DNA from: Salinisphaera sp.
Lineage (GTDB): Bacteria > Pseudomonadota > Gammaproteobacteria > Nevskiales > Salinisphaeraceae
Assembly (NCBI GenBank): GCA_027858915.1
Contig: JAQIBT010000027.1
Span: 1 to 43,653 of the forward strand
DNA length: 43,653 nucleotides
Direction: 5' to 3'
The notes under the pieces were generated by a model. It saw nothing but the letters and a program-made list of their open reading frames with translations, made no database searches and had not been told where the DNA came from. The translations under genes and the position numbers were made by a program. This document shows, one piece after another, positions 1 to 11,033 of this stretch; position 1 is the first letter of the stretch, and each line of letters opens with the position of its first letter.

Positions 1-312
1 AAAACCGTTGAGGGCGGCAATGGATACGCCCTGATACGCCGACAGGCGTTCGAACGCTCGGCCAAAAGCACGGGCCCAATCCGAGGCCACTGCCTTGTCG
101 CCCTGGGCGAACGCCGAAAGATCAGCCCCGGCCGAGAAAAATTTCTCGCCGGCGCCCGTGATCACCAGTGCGTAGTTGCCCGGATCGGCGTCAAGCGCCT
201 CGACGGCCTCGTACAACTCGTCCAAGGCGTCCCGGCTCCAGGTATTGGCCGGCGGATTGTTGATTGTCAGCACGGCCACAACGCCCTGCTTTTCCATCTG
301 AATATGACTCAT
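1..312 (-). CDS. Enoyl-CoA hydratase, N-terminal part (runs off the left edge)
   Basis: The first 104 codons of a crotonase-fold enoyl-CoA hydratase/isomerase, expected to hydrate methacrylyl-CoA in valine breakdown. The start ATG at 312-310 has a strong ribosome site (AAAGGAG) five bases upstream. The N-terminus shows the family strand VAVLTINNPPANTWS and the first oxyanion-hole segment FFSAGADLSAF near residues 58-68. The second oxyanion loop and catalytic Glu lie beyond the window. It follows the acyl-CoA dehydrogenase gene by 36 bases on the same strand, the order seen in mms-type valine operons (aldehyde dehydrogenase, acyl-CoA dehydrogenase, hydratase). The substrate is inferred from context. 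A decayed gene of the same type lies at 21564-21923. Confidence 0.88.
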   Translation of the reverse strand, partial: MSHIQMEKQGVVAVLTINNPPANTWSRDALDELYEAVEALDADPGNYALVITGAGEKFFSAGADLSAFAQGDKAVASDWARAFGRAFERLSAYQGVSIAALNGF

Positions 313-348
313 GCCATCTCCTTTGATCGCCTTGTCGAGCGATCGTGT

Positions 349-1509
349 CTACTGCATCTGTTCCAAGACGCCGTCCGCCAGAACACGACGGGCGATGACC
401 AGCCGCATGATCTCATTGGTGCCTTCCAGGATCTGATGCACCCGGAGATCCCGCACCATGCGCTCCAGCGGATATTCGCGGATATAGCCATAGCCGCCGT
501 GGAGTTGCAGCGCGTCGTTGCAGACGTTGAAGCCAGCGTCGGTGGCAAAACGCTTGGCCATGGCGCAATAGCTGCTGGCCTCGGGATCCTGTCGATCGAG
601 CTTGCTCGCGGCCAGCCGCACCATCTGACGCGCCGCCACCAGCTCGGTGGCCATGTCCGCAAACTTGAATTGCAGGGCCTGAAAACCATCCAGGCGAGTG
701 CCAAACTGGCGACGCTGTTTCATGTAGTCGCGGGTTATTTCCATCGCTGCCTGGGCGGTACCGATCGAACACGTCGCAATATTGATCCGTCCACCGTCCA
801 GGCCTTTCATGGCGAACTTGAAGCCCTCGCCTTCGGCACTGATCCGATGTCGCGCCGAAATACGCACATCGTCGAAGTTGATCGAGCGCGTGGGCTGGGC
901 GTTCCAGCCCATCTTTGGCTCTTTTCGACCATAGGACACGCCGGCTGCGTCGCCCGGCACCAGAAAGCAACTGATGCCTTTGGTCTTGTCTTCGCTGGTG
1001 CGGGCCATGACCACGAGCGCTTCGGTTTCGCCGGCGCCGGAGGTAAACACCTTGCCGCCGTTGAGCAGATAATCGTCGCCGTCGCGGCGAGCGGTGGTCT
1101 TCAGGCTGGCCGCATCCGAGCCAGCACCCGACTCGGTCAGGCAATACGAGGCCAGTTTCTGCCCCGAGGTCAGGGGTTCGCCCCATTCGGCCACCAGCTC
1201 ATCGCTGCCGAAGCTGGTGACCATCCAGGTCGCCATGTTGTGAATGGTCATGAACGCAGTGGTGGTCGTGCAGCCCTTGCACAGCGCTTCAAACACGATC
1301 GAGGCATCCAGCCGCGGCAGGCCCAGCCCGCCTGCGCTGGTGGGCGCATACAGGCCACAGAATCCCAGCTCTCCGGCCCGTGCAATCACGTCCTTGGGAA
1401 AATGCGCGTTGATATCCCATTCGGCCGCGTGCGGCGCCATCTCGTTCATGGCGAAGTCGCTGGCCGCTTCGCGATAAGCGCGTTGTTCTTCGTTCAGCTC
1501 GAAATCCAT
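349..1509 (-). CDS. Acyl-CoA dehydrogenase, probable isobutyryl-CoA dehydrogenase
   Basis: A 386-residue flavoprotein that would oxidise isobutyryl-CoA to methacrylyl-CoA and pass electrons to ETF. Acyl-CoA dehydrogenase signatures are all present: YCLTESGAGSDAAS near the middle for FAD and substrate contact, the RRQFGTRLDGFQ segment, LHGGYGYIREYPLER, and ILEGTNEI near the C-terminus, where E362 sits at the usual catalytic-base position of short/medium-chain enzymes and of isobutyryl-CoA dehydrogenase. The length is normal. It starts one base after the stop of the mmsA remnant and precedes the hydratase gene. Isobutyryl-CoA specificity rests on neighbours and overall resemblance to the ACAD8 group; 2-methylbutyryl-CoA is an alternative. 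A shredded relative lies at 21920-22126. Confidence 0.92.
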   Translation of the reverse strand: MDFELNEEQRAYREAASDFAMNEMAPHAAEWDINAHFPKDVIARAGELGFCGLYAPTSAGGLGLPRLDASIVFEALCKGCTTTTAFMTIHNMATWMVTSFGSDELVAEWGEPLTSGQKLASYCLTESGAGSDAASLKTTARRDGDDYLLNGGKVFTSGAGETEALVVMARTSEDKTKGISCFLVPGDAAGVSYGRKEPKMGWNAQPTRSINFDDVRISARHRISAEGEGFKFAMKGLDGGRINIATCSIGTAQAAMEITRDYMKQRRQFGTRLDGFQALQFKFADMATELVAARQMVRLAASKLDRQDPEASSYCAMAKRFATDAGFNVCNDALQLHGGYGYIREYPLERMVRDLRVHQILEGTNEIMRLVIARRVLADGVLEQMQ

Positions 1510-1510
1510 T

Positions 1511-1753
1511 TCAGGTCATCCCGATTGTCAGATTGGACCCGCCGGCTGGGATACTCGAATCGGGCCAGCGTGAGATCACGGTCTGTGTTTCGGTAAAGAA
1601 GCGAAAGCCCTGTTTTCCAGAGGCATGCAAACCACTGTAGACCCTGGCCGTACCGCCGGTGAACGAAAAGAACGGCACGGGCACGGAAATCGGCAGATTC
1701 ACGCCCACCTGGCCGGCCTCGATCCCGCGGGTATACGCAAGGCGGTCAGACGA
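1511..1753 (-). pseudogene. mmsA: 3' remnant of methylmalonate-semialdehyde dehydrogenase (mmsA)
   Basis: About 80 codons matching only the C-terminus of MmsA. The segments EAGQVGVNLPISVPVPFFSF, HASGKQGF and FFTETQTVISRWPD align with the last 80 residues of the intact copy at 22163-23689 ([42 protein letters not shown]). Upstream, the frame meets a TAA at 1756-1754 and the sequence no longer resembles the family, so the NAD-binding domain, catalytic Cys and start are gone (about 430 residues lost). A Met inside the remnant at 1708 could start a 65-residue peptide, but this would not be an enzyme. The stop is one base from the ATG of the intact acyl-CoA dehydrogenase, so operon spacing survives the loss. 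Confidence 0.88.
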
Positions 1754-1777
1754 TTACGCCCCAGCCTGCTGGCGTAA
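1754..1777. promoter_or_regulatory. Inverted repeat TTACGCC-N10-GGCGTAA
   Basis: A perfect 7-base inverted repeat with a 10-base spacer at the upstream edge of the mmsA remnant, about 155 bases before the divergent thiolase gene. There is no T-run, so it does not look like an intrinsic terminator. It could be an operator for a dimeric regulator or chance. An A/T-rich imperfect repeat (CACAA-TATTT-TTGTG, 1799-1813) lies nearby, in the probable thiolase promoter region. Confidence 0.3.
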
Positions 1778-1930
1778 TTCACTGAGAATACGTCACGCCA
1801 CAATATTTTTGTGTCGAACTTGAGTCGCATAACCGGGTCGATTTCGGATAACTTGAAAGCCATCTTTTCGAATCGGCCCATCCGCTGACGCAACGAACCC
1901 GATTCATTTTCCCAGCCGGGGACCTGCACC

Positions 1931-3142
1931 ATGAATGATCCCATCGTCATCACAGGCTATGCCCGCACGCCGCAGGGCGCACTGCAGGGCAGTCTGTCCA
2001 GCCTGAGCGCGCCGGCTCTTGGCTCGGTCGCGGTACGGGCCAGCGTCGAACGCTCAGGTTTGGCCGCCGGCACTGTCGACCAGATCATCATGGGCTGCGT
2101 GCTGCCCGCAGGACTGGGCCAGGCGCCGGCGCGCCAGGCTGCGTTGGGCGCCGGCCTCGCCCAGTCGACCCAGGCCACGACCGTGAACAAGATGTGCGGT
2201 TCGGGCATGCAGGCCGCGATCATCGCGCACGATATACTCGTGGCCGGCAGCGCGGAGATCATCGTCGCCGGCGGCATGGAGTCCATGTCCAACGCGCCTT
2301 ATCTGCTGAGCCGTCATCGCGCGGGCAAGCGAATGGGCCACGACACGCTCATCGACTCCATGTTCTTCGACGGGCTGGAGGATGCCTACGAGCCAGGCAA
2401 GCTGATGGGCGCCTGTGCCGAGGATACGGCCCGCGAATACGGCCTGTCGCGCGCGGACCAGGACGCCTACGGGCTGCGCTCGCTGGAGCGCGCGAATGCT
2501 GCGATTGCCGGGGGCGCGTTCGAACGCGAGATGGCAGCGGTCGAGGTGCCGACGCGCGACGGGCCAATCATCGTGTCGGCGGACGAACAGCCCGGCAAGA
2601 CCAATCCGGACCGGATTCCCCAGCTTAAACCGGCCTTTGCCCGCGACGGCACGGTGACCGCTGCCAACTCGGCTTCGATATCCGACGGCGCGGCTGCGCT
2701 TGTGCTGATGCGCGCCTCGACGGCCCAGAGCCGCGGCCTGCCGGTCGTGGCTCGTATCGTGGCACATGCGGCCCACGCACAGGAGCCGCAGCGCTTCACG
2801 ACCGCCCCGGTCGCCGCGATTCAGAAGGTGCTGGATCGCGCCGGCTGGTCGGTCGGCGACGTCGATCTGTTCGAAGTCAATGAAGCGTTCGCCGTCGTCG
2901 CCATGATCGCCGCACAGGAACTCGGTATTGCCGACCACAGGCTCAACGTCAACGGCGGCGCCTGTGCGCTGGGACATCCGATTGGCGCCAGCGGAGCGCG
3001 GATCGTGGCTACCCTGCTCGGCGCTCTGGAAAACCGCGGCCTGCAACGCGGCGTGGCGAGCCTCTGCCTGGGCGGCGGCGAGGCCGTCGCGCTCGCCATA
3101 GAAATTGTTCAAGGCGAACTTGTTCAAGGAGACAGGCCATGA
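1931..3142 (+). CDS. Acetyl-CoA C-acyltransferase (thiolase)
   Basis: A 403-residue thiolase that cleaves a 3-ketoacyl-CoA with CoA, or runs in reverse. All catalytic elements are visible: nucleophile C89 in NKMCGSGM, H349 in GGACALGHPIGASG and C379 in CLGGGEAVAL; the NEAFA motif is also present. The length is typical of biosynthetic/short-chain thiolases. The stop overlaps the start of the next gene (ATGA at 3139-3142), so the two are translationally coupled. With the partner HSD10-like dehydrogenase, a role in the last isoleucine step (2-methylacetoacetyl-CoA to acetyl-CoA plus propionyl-CoA) or acetoacetyl-CoA cleavage after leucine breakdown is likely; the exact substrate cannot be read from sequence. 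The ribosome site (GGGGACC) before the ATG is modest. Confidence 0.93.
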   Translation: MNDPIVITGYARTPQGALQGSLSSLSAPALGSVAVRASVERSGLAAGTVDQIIMGCVLPAGLGQAPARQAALGAGLAQSTQATTVNKMCGSGMQAAIIAHDILVAGSAEIIVAGGMESMSNAPYLLSRHRAGKRMGHDTLIDSMFFDGLEDAYEPGKLMGACAEDTAREYGLSRADQDAYGLRSLERANAAIAGGAFEREMAAVEVPTRDGPIIVSADEQPGKTNPDRIPQLKPAFARDGTVTAANSASISDGAAALVLMRASTAQSRGLPVVARIVAHAAHAQEPQRFTTAPVAAIQKVLDRAGWSVGDVDLFEVNEAFAVVAMIAAQELGIADHRLNVNGGACALGHPIGASGARIVATLLGALENRGLQRGVASLCLGGGEAVALAIEIVQGELVQGDRP

Positions 3143-3900
3143 ATATTCAGGATACGCCAGCAATCGTCACCGGCGGCGCGTCGGGGCTCGGTGCGGCCAC
3201 GGCAAGAATGCTCACGGAGCACGGAGCGCGCGTTACCTTGTTCGATCAGAACGCAGATCTCGGGGCTCAGACTGCGGCCGATATCGGCGCCCGGTTCGCC
3301 GAAGTCGACGTGCGCGACGCCGAGCGCATCGACCACGCGCTGGCCGAAGCCGAACAGGCCAACGGGGTCGCACAGATACTGATCAACTGCGCCGGAATCG
3401 CACCAGCCATGCGCCTGGTCGGCAAGGACGGCAGCCCGCATTCTGCCGAGGTCTTTCGCAACGCGATCGAGATCAACCTGATCGGCACGTTCAACGTGAT
3501 GTCGCGCTTTGCCGCCCGTCTTGCGGCCGTCGAACCGGCCGGCGAGGAACACGGCATGATCGTCAATACCGCGTCCATCGCGGCGTTCGAGGGCCAGATC
3601 GGACAGGCCGCCTATGCCTCGTCCAAGGGCGGCGTGGCCAGCCTGACCCTGCCCGCCGCGCGCGAACTGGCGCGCCATCGCATCCGGGTCGTGGCGATCG
3701 CGCCCGGTCTGTTCGAAACGCCGATGATGGCCGGACTGCCGCAGGCAGCCCGGGATTCGCTCGGCGAACAGGTGCCGCATCCGAGTCGGCTCGGCAAACC
3801 GGCCGAATTCGCAACGCTTGTCAAATCGATCCTGGACAACCCCATGCTCAACGGCGAAGTGATCCGACTCGACGGCGCGATCCGGATGGCGCCGCGTTAG
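3139..3900 (+). CDS. SDR-family 3-hydroxyacyl-CoA dehydrogenase (HSD10-like)
   Basis: A 253-residue classical short-chain dehydrogenase resembling type II 3-hydroxyacyl-CoA dehydrogenase (human HSD17B10), which oxidises 2-methyl-3-hydroxybutyryl-CoA in isoleucine breakdown. Visible are the nucleotide-binding TGGASGLG at residues 11-18, a following acidic D36 favouring NAD, the NCAG loop at 83-86 and the catalytic set S146, Y159 and K163 (NTASIAAF, YASSK). The C-terminal part (APGLFETPMM, HPSRLGKPAEFA, NGEVIRLDGA) matches the HSD10 group. The start overlaps the thiolase stop and has AAGGAGA eight bases before it. No gene follows on this strand, so it ends a two-gene operon. Confidence 0.92.
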   Translation: MNIQDTPAIVTGGASGLGAATARMLTEHGARVTLFDQNADLGAQTAADIGARFAEVDVRDAERIDHALAEAEQANGVAQILINCAGIAPAMRLVGKDGSPHSAEVFRNAIEINLIGTFNVMSRFAARLAAVEPAGEEHGMIVNTASIAAFEGQIGQAAYASSKGGVASLTLPAARELARHRIRVVAIAPGLFETPMMAGLPQAARDSLGEQVPHPSRLGKPAEFATLVKSILDNPMLNGEVIRLDGAIRMAPR

Positions 3901-4018
3901 GCGTTGATTCCGTATTGGTGCAGTCCTCGCCGATCATCAGCTGACGATAGCGGCCTGGATTGGCTCCATTCAACGGTAAAAAGCACGAGGGACAGAAACG
4001 CAAGAAGAGTAGATAATC

Positions 4019-4063
4019 AGTGCGTTTTTAATCTGCGTTCATCTGCGGATAAAATGTTTTTTT
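4019..4063. repeat. Short ATCTGCG tandem motif and T-run in a convergent gap
   Basis: The 253-base gap between convergent genes (3901-4153) is more A/T-rich than its surroundings and holds no gene I can support. It carries ATCTGCG twice at a 10-base period (4031-4037 and 4041-4047), preceded by a related AGTGCG, and then seven Ts (4057-4063). I recall similar ATCTGCG strings in intergenic DNA of unrelated bacteria, but cannot verify this here. No stable hairpin precedes the T-run, so a terminator is not supported. Confidence 0.3.
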
Positions 4064-4153
4064 GCCTCTGGAAGATTACTGCATTGGCGTTCATTTACGG
4101 ACGAGATTTCAGCCCTGCATCGGTAGTTCAATCACTGATCATGCATCCTGAAA

Positions 4154-5041
4154 TCACGCTTTCTGGCCAGCCCGCGCCAGGATGCGCTGTGCGATATCGA
4201 CATGGGGTTTGTCTAGCATGTGCCCGTCGAGCGAAAAAACGCTCTGTTCCGGATGATCGCGTACCAACGCCTGCACACGCTCTGCCCACTCGATGGTGCT
4301 GGCAGCCGGCGCCGAGGCTTGGTGAATGGTGTCGATCTGGCCGGGGTGAATTGCCATCTTGGCTGTATAGCCAAGCCCAACTGCCGTCTGACAAGCCTCG
4401 GTCAATGCATCAATGTCGTGAATCGCAGTGCTGATGCCGTCGATGGCGTCTACGCCGGCCGCCGACGCCGTGTACAGACAATGCAACTGCACCGATTCGG
4501 CGATTCGACGGTCAGCCGACGCAGCACTGCCCAGCGGCACACGACCCAGATCGGCCGACAGGTCCTCAACGCCCCAGGCATAGCCTCGCAGGCGCGGATG
4601 GCCGCGCGCCAGCGTCGCCGCCTGCTCCCCTGCCAGCGCGGCCGCGCTTTCCGTGATGATGCCTACGATCCTGACGGGTTGGGCGGCGAGACCGTCACGT
4701 TGTTCCAGTGCGTCCAGCCAGTGGCCCATCTGAACAAGCTGCGAATGCGACGCCAGTTTCGGATAGAAAACGCCGGTCATGCGCGCCAGCGGCAATGCCG
4801 ACAATTCGGCCAGCGCCATATTCGAATCGATCGTGTTCACTCGAACCCAGACTTCGGGCGCGTCTGGTGCGGGTTGCCAGGCGGCCAGGAAATCACGGGT
4901 GGTCCTGAGCGCTTCGTCCTTGCGCGAAGGCGCCACCGAGTCTTCGAGATCGAGAATGATCGCGTCGGCGCTGCTGCTCGCTGCCTTGTCGATTTTGCGT
5001 ACGGAATCGCCCGGAACAAACAGATAGCTGCGGGGCGTCAT
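4154..5041 (-). CDS. HpcH/HpaI-family CoA-ester lyase (CitE/citramalyl-CoA lyase-like)
   Basis: A 295-residue TIM-barrel lyase of the CitE/malyl-CoA/citramalyl-CoA lyase family, which cleaves 3-hydroxyacyl-CoA esters with a divalent metal. The N-terminus RSYLFVPGDSVRKI, the metal-region motif AIILDLEDSVAPSRKDEA and the later YAWGVEDLSADLG and AKMAIHPGQI are characteristic. The gene overlaps the MaoC gene upstream by four bases (ATGA), implying coupled expression and probably sequential reactions. In itaconate breakdown of Pseudomonas a MaoC hydratase and a CitE-type (S)-citramalyl-CoA lyase act in sequence, but the CoA-transferase partner is not here. Location at the end of the leucine operon allows another branched substrate. 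Family is certain, substrate not. Confidence 0.88.
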   Translation of the reverse strand: MTPRSYLFVPGDSVRKIDKAASSSADAIILDLEDSVAPSRKDEALRTTRDFLAAWQPAPDAPEVWVRVNTIDSNMALAELSALPLARMTGVFYPKLASHSQLVQMGHWLDALEQRDGLAAQPVRIVGIITESAAALAGEQAATLARGHPRLRGYAWGVEDLSADLGRVPLGSAASADRRIAESVQLHCLYTASAAGVDAIDGISTAIHDIDALTEACQTAVGLGYTAKMAIHPGQIDTIHQASAPAASTIEWAERVQALVRDHPEQSVFSLDGHMLDKPHVDIAQRILARAGQKA

Positions 5042-5502
5042 TGTGCGTCCTCGCTCGGTCGGCGACGCATCAGGGCCTGCCGGCGACAGAATGCGACTTC
5101 CACGCCGTCCTGGTTATAGCCGCGATGGATGAATTCCACGATGCCGCGGTCGGGCTTTGACTTGCTCGGGCGCGCGCTGGCAACTTCGGTCGTCACCGAC
5201 AGCGTATCGCCGTGAAATACCGGCGCCGGGAAACGGGTTTCGGTCATGCCCAGGTTGGCAATCGTGGTGCCAAGCGTCGTCTCGTGCACAGAGATGCCGA
5301 TCATCAGGCCGAGGGTGAAAAGACTGTTGACCAGCGGGCGTCCGAACTCGGTCTGTGAGGCGAAATGTCGATCGATATGCAGCGGCTGCGGGTTCATGGT
5401 CATGCCACAGAACAGCATGTTGTCAGACTCGGTGATCGTGCGCGTCAGCGCATGCTCGACGCACCATCCTGCGATCAGATCCTCAAAATAAAGTCCTGCC
5501 AT
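5038..5502 (-). CDS. MaoC-family acyl-CoA hydratase
   Basis: A 154-residue single hot-dog-fold hydratase related to mesaconyl-CoA/itaconyl-CoA hydratases. The hydratase-2 motif is present: TESDNMLFCGMTMNPQPLHID, with D28 and H42 as the expected catalytic pair. A conserved GRPLVNS segment follows, then FPAPVFHGDTL. It would add water to an enoyl-CoA made by the synthetase upstream or by the leucine pathway. It overlaps the CitE-like lyase by four bases and begins 39 bases after the acyl-CoA synthetase. Such MaoC plus CitE pairs are also seen next to branched-chain acyl-CoA genes in other bacteria. The substrate is unknown. Confidence 0.88.
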   Translation of the reverse strand: MAGLYFEDLIAGWCVEHALTRTITESDNMLFCGMTMNPQPLHIDRHFASQTEFGRPLVNSLFTLGLMIGISVHETTLGTTIANLGMTETRFPAPVFHGDTLSVTTEVASARPSKSKPDRGIVEFIHRGYNQDGVEVAFCRRQALMRRRPSEDAQ

Positions 5503-5541
5503 GGCTTTGGCTCCGTATTTTCCAGTGATATCACCGATCCA

Positions 5542-7230
5542 TTAGCTTAGATCGGTCAATCCCAGCTCCCCGGCCTCGATTCCACGCATGCGGAATTTCT
5601 GGATCTTGCCGGTGACGGTCATCGGAAACTCTTCCACGAACCGAATATGGCGGGGTATCTTGAAGTGCGCGATGCGCTCACAGCAGAACACACGCAGCGC
5701 TTCTTCATCGACCTGGGCGTTGGCGACAAGCTTGACCCATGCCACCACTTCTTCGCCGTAGGTCGCGTCCTCTATGCCGAATACCTGGGCGTCGGAGATA
5801 GCCGGATGGGTGACCAGGAATTCCTCGATCTCGCGCGGATAGATGTTTTCGCCGCCGCGTACGATCATGTCCTTGATACGTCCGGTCACTGCGATGTAGC
5901 CGTCGTCGTCCATGGTGGCCAGATCACCACTGTGCATCCAGCCGTCGCCGTCAATCGCGGCTGCCGTCGCCTCCTCGTTGTTCCAGTAGCCCCGCATGAC
6001 ACTGTAGCCGCGCGTACACAGCTCGCCGGGCTCGCTGCGGGGCACGGTCTGGCCGTCGACCGGATCGACGAGCTTGATCTCCAGATGCGGATGGACCCGG
6101 CCAGCGGTGGCGACGCGTTTGTCCAGCAGAGTCTGGAGCCCGGTCTGGACGCTGACCGGGCTGGTTTCGGTCATGCCGTAGCAGACCGTGACGCCGCCCA
6201 TATGCATGCGTTCGATCACCTGTTTCATGATCTCCATCGGACAATAGGTGCCGGCCATGATTCCGGTGCGCAGGCTCGACAGATCAAAGCTCGCAAACTC
6301 GGGATGTTCCAGCTCGGCAATGAACATCGTGGGTACGCCGTACAGCGCGTTCGCCTGCTCGGCCTGCACGCTTTCCAGCGTCAGCCGGGCGTCGAATCCG
6401 TCGTTGGGATACACCATCGCGGCGCCGTGGGTAATGCAGCCGAGATTGCCCATTACCATGCCGAAACAGTGATACAGCGGCACCGGAATCACCACGCGGT
6501 CGCCGGCTGTGATGCCCATCTCTTCGGCGACGAAGAAGCCGTTGTTCAGGATGTTGTGATGGGTAAGCGCGGCACCCTTGGGCCGACCCGTGGTGCCCGA
6601 GGTGTACTGGATATTGATCACGTCGTAGGGATCGAGCGCGGCCTGGCGCTCGGCCAGCACGTGCGCGCCAATGCCAGCGGCCTGTTCCCGCAGGGCCGCC
6701 CAGGTCCACATCCCGGTCGTGGCGCGTGTCTCGTCGAGACAGACGATGCGTTCGAGCTGCGGCAGACGCTCGCTCTTGAGCTCACTCGCAGGCCTGTCGC
6801 GCAGGGCTGGCGCCAGCTCGCAGAGCATGTCGACATAGTGCGATGTCCTGAACGCGCCGTCGGTGACCAGCGTTGCCACGCCGGACTGTGTAAGCGCGTA
6901 TTCCAGTTCGCTGACGCGATAAGCCGGATTGATATTGACCAGAATCGCGCCGATCTTGGCCGTCGCCAGCTGGGTGATACACCACTGCGCACAGTTCGGC
7001 GCCCAGATGCCTACCCGCTCACCGCGTTCGATGCCGAATGCCAGCAGCGCCCGGGCTACAAGATCCACCTCCTCGCGCAGCTCGGCGTAGCTATAGCGCA
7101 GTCGCTGATGCCGGCTGATCAGCGCAGCCGTGTCGGGATAGGCGGTTGCCGTGGCGTCCAGGCAATCGCCGATCGGCATATCGAGCAGCGGCGGTCGGTC
7201 CAGACCGCGCTCGTAGCTTTCCGTGGCCAT
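5542..7230 (-). CDS. AMP-forming acyl-CoA synthetase
   Basis: A 562-residue ANL-superfamily ligase that activates a carboxylic acid to its CoA thioester with ATP. Motifs: P-loop YTSGTTGRPKG, YGMTETSPVS, the hinge-region GRIKDMIVRGGENIYPREIE and the C-terminal lysine in TVTGKIQKFRMR. I use the ATG at 7230 (MATESYERGL) because AGGAG lies nine bases upstream; an ATG seven codons earlier has no such site. It resembles medium/long-chain fatty acyl-CoA ligases found in liu clusters. A 206-base gap separates it from the biotin carboxylase gene. This gap holds repeated AAATAAG strings on both strands and probably its own promoter. The substrate may be a branched short acid such as isovalerate, but this is inference. 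Confidence 0.9.
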   Translation of the reverse strand: MATESYERGLDRPPLLDMPIGDCLDATATAYPDTAALISRHQRLRYSYAELREEVDLVARALLAFGIERGERVGIWAPNCAQWCITQLATAKIGAILVNINPAYRVSELEYALTQSGVATLVTDGAFRTSHYVDMLCELAPALRDRPASELKSERLPQLERIVCLDETRATTGMWTWAALREQAAGIGAHVLAERQAALDPYDVINIQYTSGTTGRPKGAALTHHNILNNGFFVAEEMGITAGDRVVIPVPLYHCFGMVMGNLGCITHGAAMVYPNDGFDARLTLESVQAEQANALYGVPTMFIAELEHPEFASFDLSSLRTGIMAGTYCPMEIMKQVIERMHMGGVTVCYGMTETSPVSVQTGLQTLLDKRVATAGRVHPHLEIKLVDPVDGQTVPRSEPGELCTRGYSVMRGYWNNEEATAAAIDGDGWMHSGDLATMDDDGYIAVTGRIKDMIVRGGENIYPREIEEFLVTHPAISDAQVFGIEDATYGEEVVAWVKLVANAQVDEEALRVFCCERIAHFKIPRHIRFVEEFPMTVTGKIQKFRMRGIEAGELGLTDLS

Positions 7231-7436
7231 GATGTTGTTCTCCTGTCGCACGCAAGTATCTTATTTCACCTTATTTTTATCAGCAGAGCCTGCCCAAGGC
7301 GCCATTCGGGCGAGTCGATAATCGGCCACCTGTGGCGTTGCGTCTGATCGCTTCTCGTCTCGCCGATGACATCAAATAAGGTACTAGGACGATCTTTGCG
7401 TCCGTTGTTGTTATCCGGCTACGGGCTGGGTCGGCG

Positions 7437-9407
<1,971 letters not shown>

Positions 9408-9416
9408 GCCGGCCTC

Positions 9417-11024
9417 CTACATCCGGAACACGCCAAAGTGCGTGCCCTCGATGGGCGCGTTGGCTGCGGCAGCCAGACCCAGACCGAGCGCACGGCGCGT
9501 CTGGGCCGGCTCCACGATACCGTCGTCCCACAGTCTTGCCGTGGCGTAGTAGGGATGGCTCTGGGCTTCGAACTGTTCGCGCGTCGGGCGTTTGAACTCT
9601 TCTTCGTCTTCGGCCGACCAGTGTTCGCCGCGGGCCTCGATCGCGTCGCGGCGGACGGTGGCCAGCACGCTCGCTGCCTGCTCGCCGCCCATGACCGAGA
9701 TCCGTGCATTGGGCCAGCTCCATAAGAAACGAGGATCGTAGGCACGCCCGCACATGCCATAGTTGCCAGCGCCATAAGAGCCGCCGATCAACACAGTGAA
9801 CTTGGGCACGCTGGCCGTGGCCACTGCAGTCACGAGCTTTGCGCCGTGCCGGGCGATGCCTTCGTTTTCGTACTTGCGCCCAACCATGAAGCCGCTGATG
9901 TTCTGCAGGAAAACCAACGGCACATGCCGCTGAGCACACAGTTCGACAAAGTGCGCGCCCTTCTGGGCCGATTCAGAGAACAACACGCCGTTGCTGGCAA
10001 TGATGCCGACCGGATAACCGTGGATATGCGCGAATCCGGTGACCAGCGTGGTCCCGTAGCGGGCCTTGAATTCATCCAGCCGGGAGCCGTCGACGATACG
10101 GGCGATGATCTCGCGCACGTCGACCTGCTTGTAGAGGTCGGTCGGCATCACGCCGGCCAGTTCGGCTGGGTCGTAAGCCGGCGGCTCAGGCGTGGCCGGC
10201 GGCTGCGTCGAAGCACGCCGCGCGCCCAGGTTGGCGACGATACGTCGCGTGAGCGCCAGCGCATGACTATCGTTCTCGGCCAGATGATCGGCCACGCCGG
10301 ACAGCCGTGTGTGTACGTCGCCGCCGCCCAGGTCCTCGGCGCTGACTTGTTCGCCGGTGGCGGCCTTGACCAGCGGCGGGCCGGCAAGAAAGATCGTGCC
10401 CTGATTGCGCACGATCACTGCCTCGTCCGACATGGCCGGCACGTAGGCACCACCGGCCGTGCAAGAACCCATCACGCAGGCGATCTGCGGGATACCCCGG
10501 GCCGACAGATTGGCCTGATTATAGAAAATACGCCCGAAGTGCTCACCATCTGCAAAGACCTCGTCCTGCAGGGGCAGAAACGCACCACCGGAATCCACCA
10601 GATAGACACAGGGCAGACAGTTGGCCAGCGCCACTTGCTGGGCGCGCAGGTGCTTTTTCACCGTCATGGGATAGTAGGTGCCTCCCTTGACGGTAGCGTC
10701 GTTGGCAACGATCACGCATTCGCGCCCCTGGATACGCCCAATGCCTGTGATAAGGCCCGCCGCGGCGATGCGCCCGTCGTACATATCGTGAGCGGCCAGC
10801 GGCGAGAGTTCCAGGAAAGGAGAGCCCGGATCGATGAGCCGGTCGATACGCGCTCGTGCGTGCAGCTTGCCGCGGTCGGCGTGCTTCTGCCGAGCCGACT
10901 CGGAGCCGCCCCGCGCTGTGCGCGCGGTCACCTCACGCAGTTCGCTGATCAACGCCTGCATCGCTTCGCGGTTGGCGCGGAAATCGTCGCTGTGGGTACG
11001 GATTTTCGATTCGATCACACTCAT
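9417..11024 (-). CDS. liuB: Methylcrotonyl-CoA carboxylase, carboxyltransferase beta subunit
   Basis: A 535-residue carboxyltransferase that moves carboxylate from biotin to 3-methylcrotonyl-CoA, giving 3-methylglutaconyl-CoA. The N-terminus carries [20 protein letters not shown]; the middle has the oxyanion glycines in [17 protein letters not shown]; the C-terminal half has [15 protein letters not shown] and the second oxyanion loop [20 protein letters not shown]. These match MccB/LiuB, including the normal length. It sits nine bases after isovaleryl-CoA dehydrogenase and directly before the biotin subunit, so the three are one transcription unit. The N- and C-terminal halves would bind CoA and biotin in adjacent crotonase folds of the holoenzyme. 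Confidence 0.95.
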   Translation of the reverse strand: MSVIESKIRTHSDDFRANREAMQALISELREVTARTARGGSESARQKHADRGKLHARARIDRLIDPGSPFLELSPLAAHDMYDGRIAAAGLITGIGRIQGRECVIVANDATVKGGTYYPMTVKKHLRAQQVALANCLPCVYLVDSGGAFLPLQDEVFADGEHFGRIFYNQANLSARGIPQIACVMGSCTAGGAYVPAMSDEAVIVRNQGTIFLAGPPLVKAATGEQVSAEDLGGGDVHTRLSGVADHLAENDSHALALTRRIVANLGARRASTQPPATPEPPAYDPAELAGVMPTDLYKQVDVREIIARIVDGSRLDEFKARYGTTLVTGFAHIHGYPVGIIASNGVLFSESAQKGAHFVELCAQRHVPLVFLQNISGFMVGRKYENEGIARHGAKLVTAVATASVPKFTVLIGGSYGAGNYGMCGRAYDPRFLWSWPNARISVMGGEQAASVLATVRRDAIEARGEHWSAEDEEEFKRPTREQFEAQSHPYYATARLWDDGIVEPAQTRRALGLGLAAAANAPIEGTHFGVFRM

Positions 11025-11033
11025 TGCAGAACA

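Noticed and set aside
304-1596. Long open frames antisense to real genes (for example here, and 5647-7347, 9846-11501, 14592-15962)
   Set aside because: They have no recognisable domains, lie opposite clearly homologous genes, and are expected from third-position GC bias.
1699-1953. An 84-codon minus-strand frame upstream of the mmsA remnant
   Set aside because: It does not resemble MmsA or anything else I recognise, and overlaps the thiolase start on the other strand.
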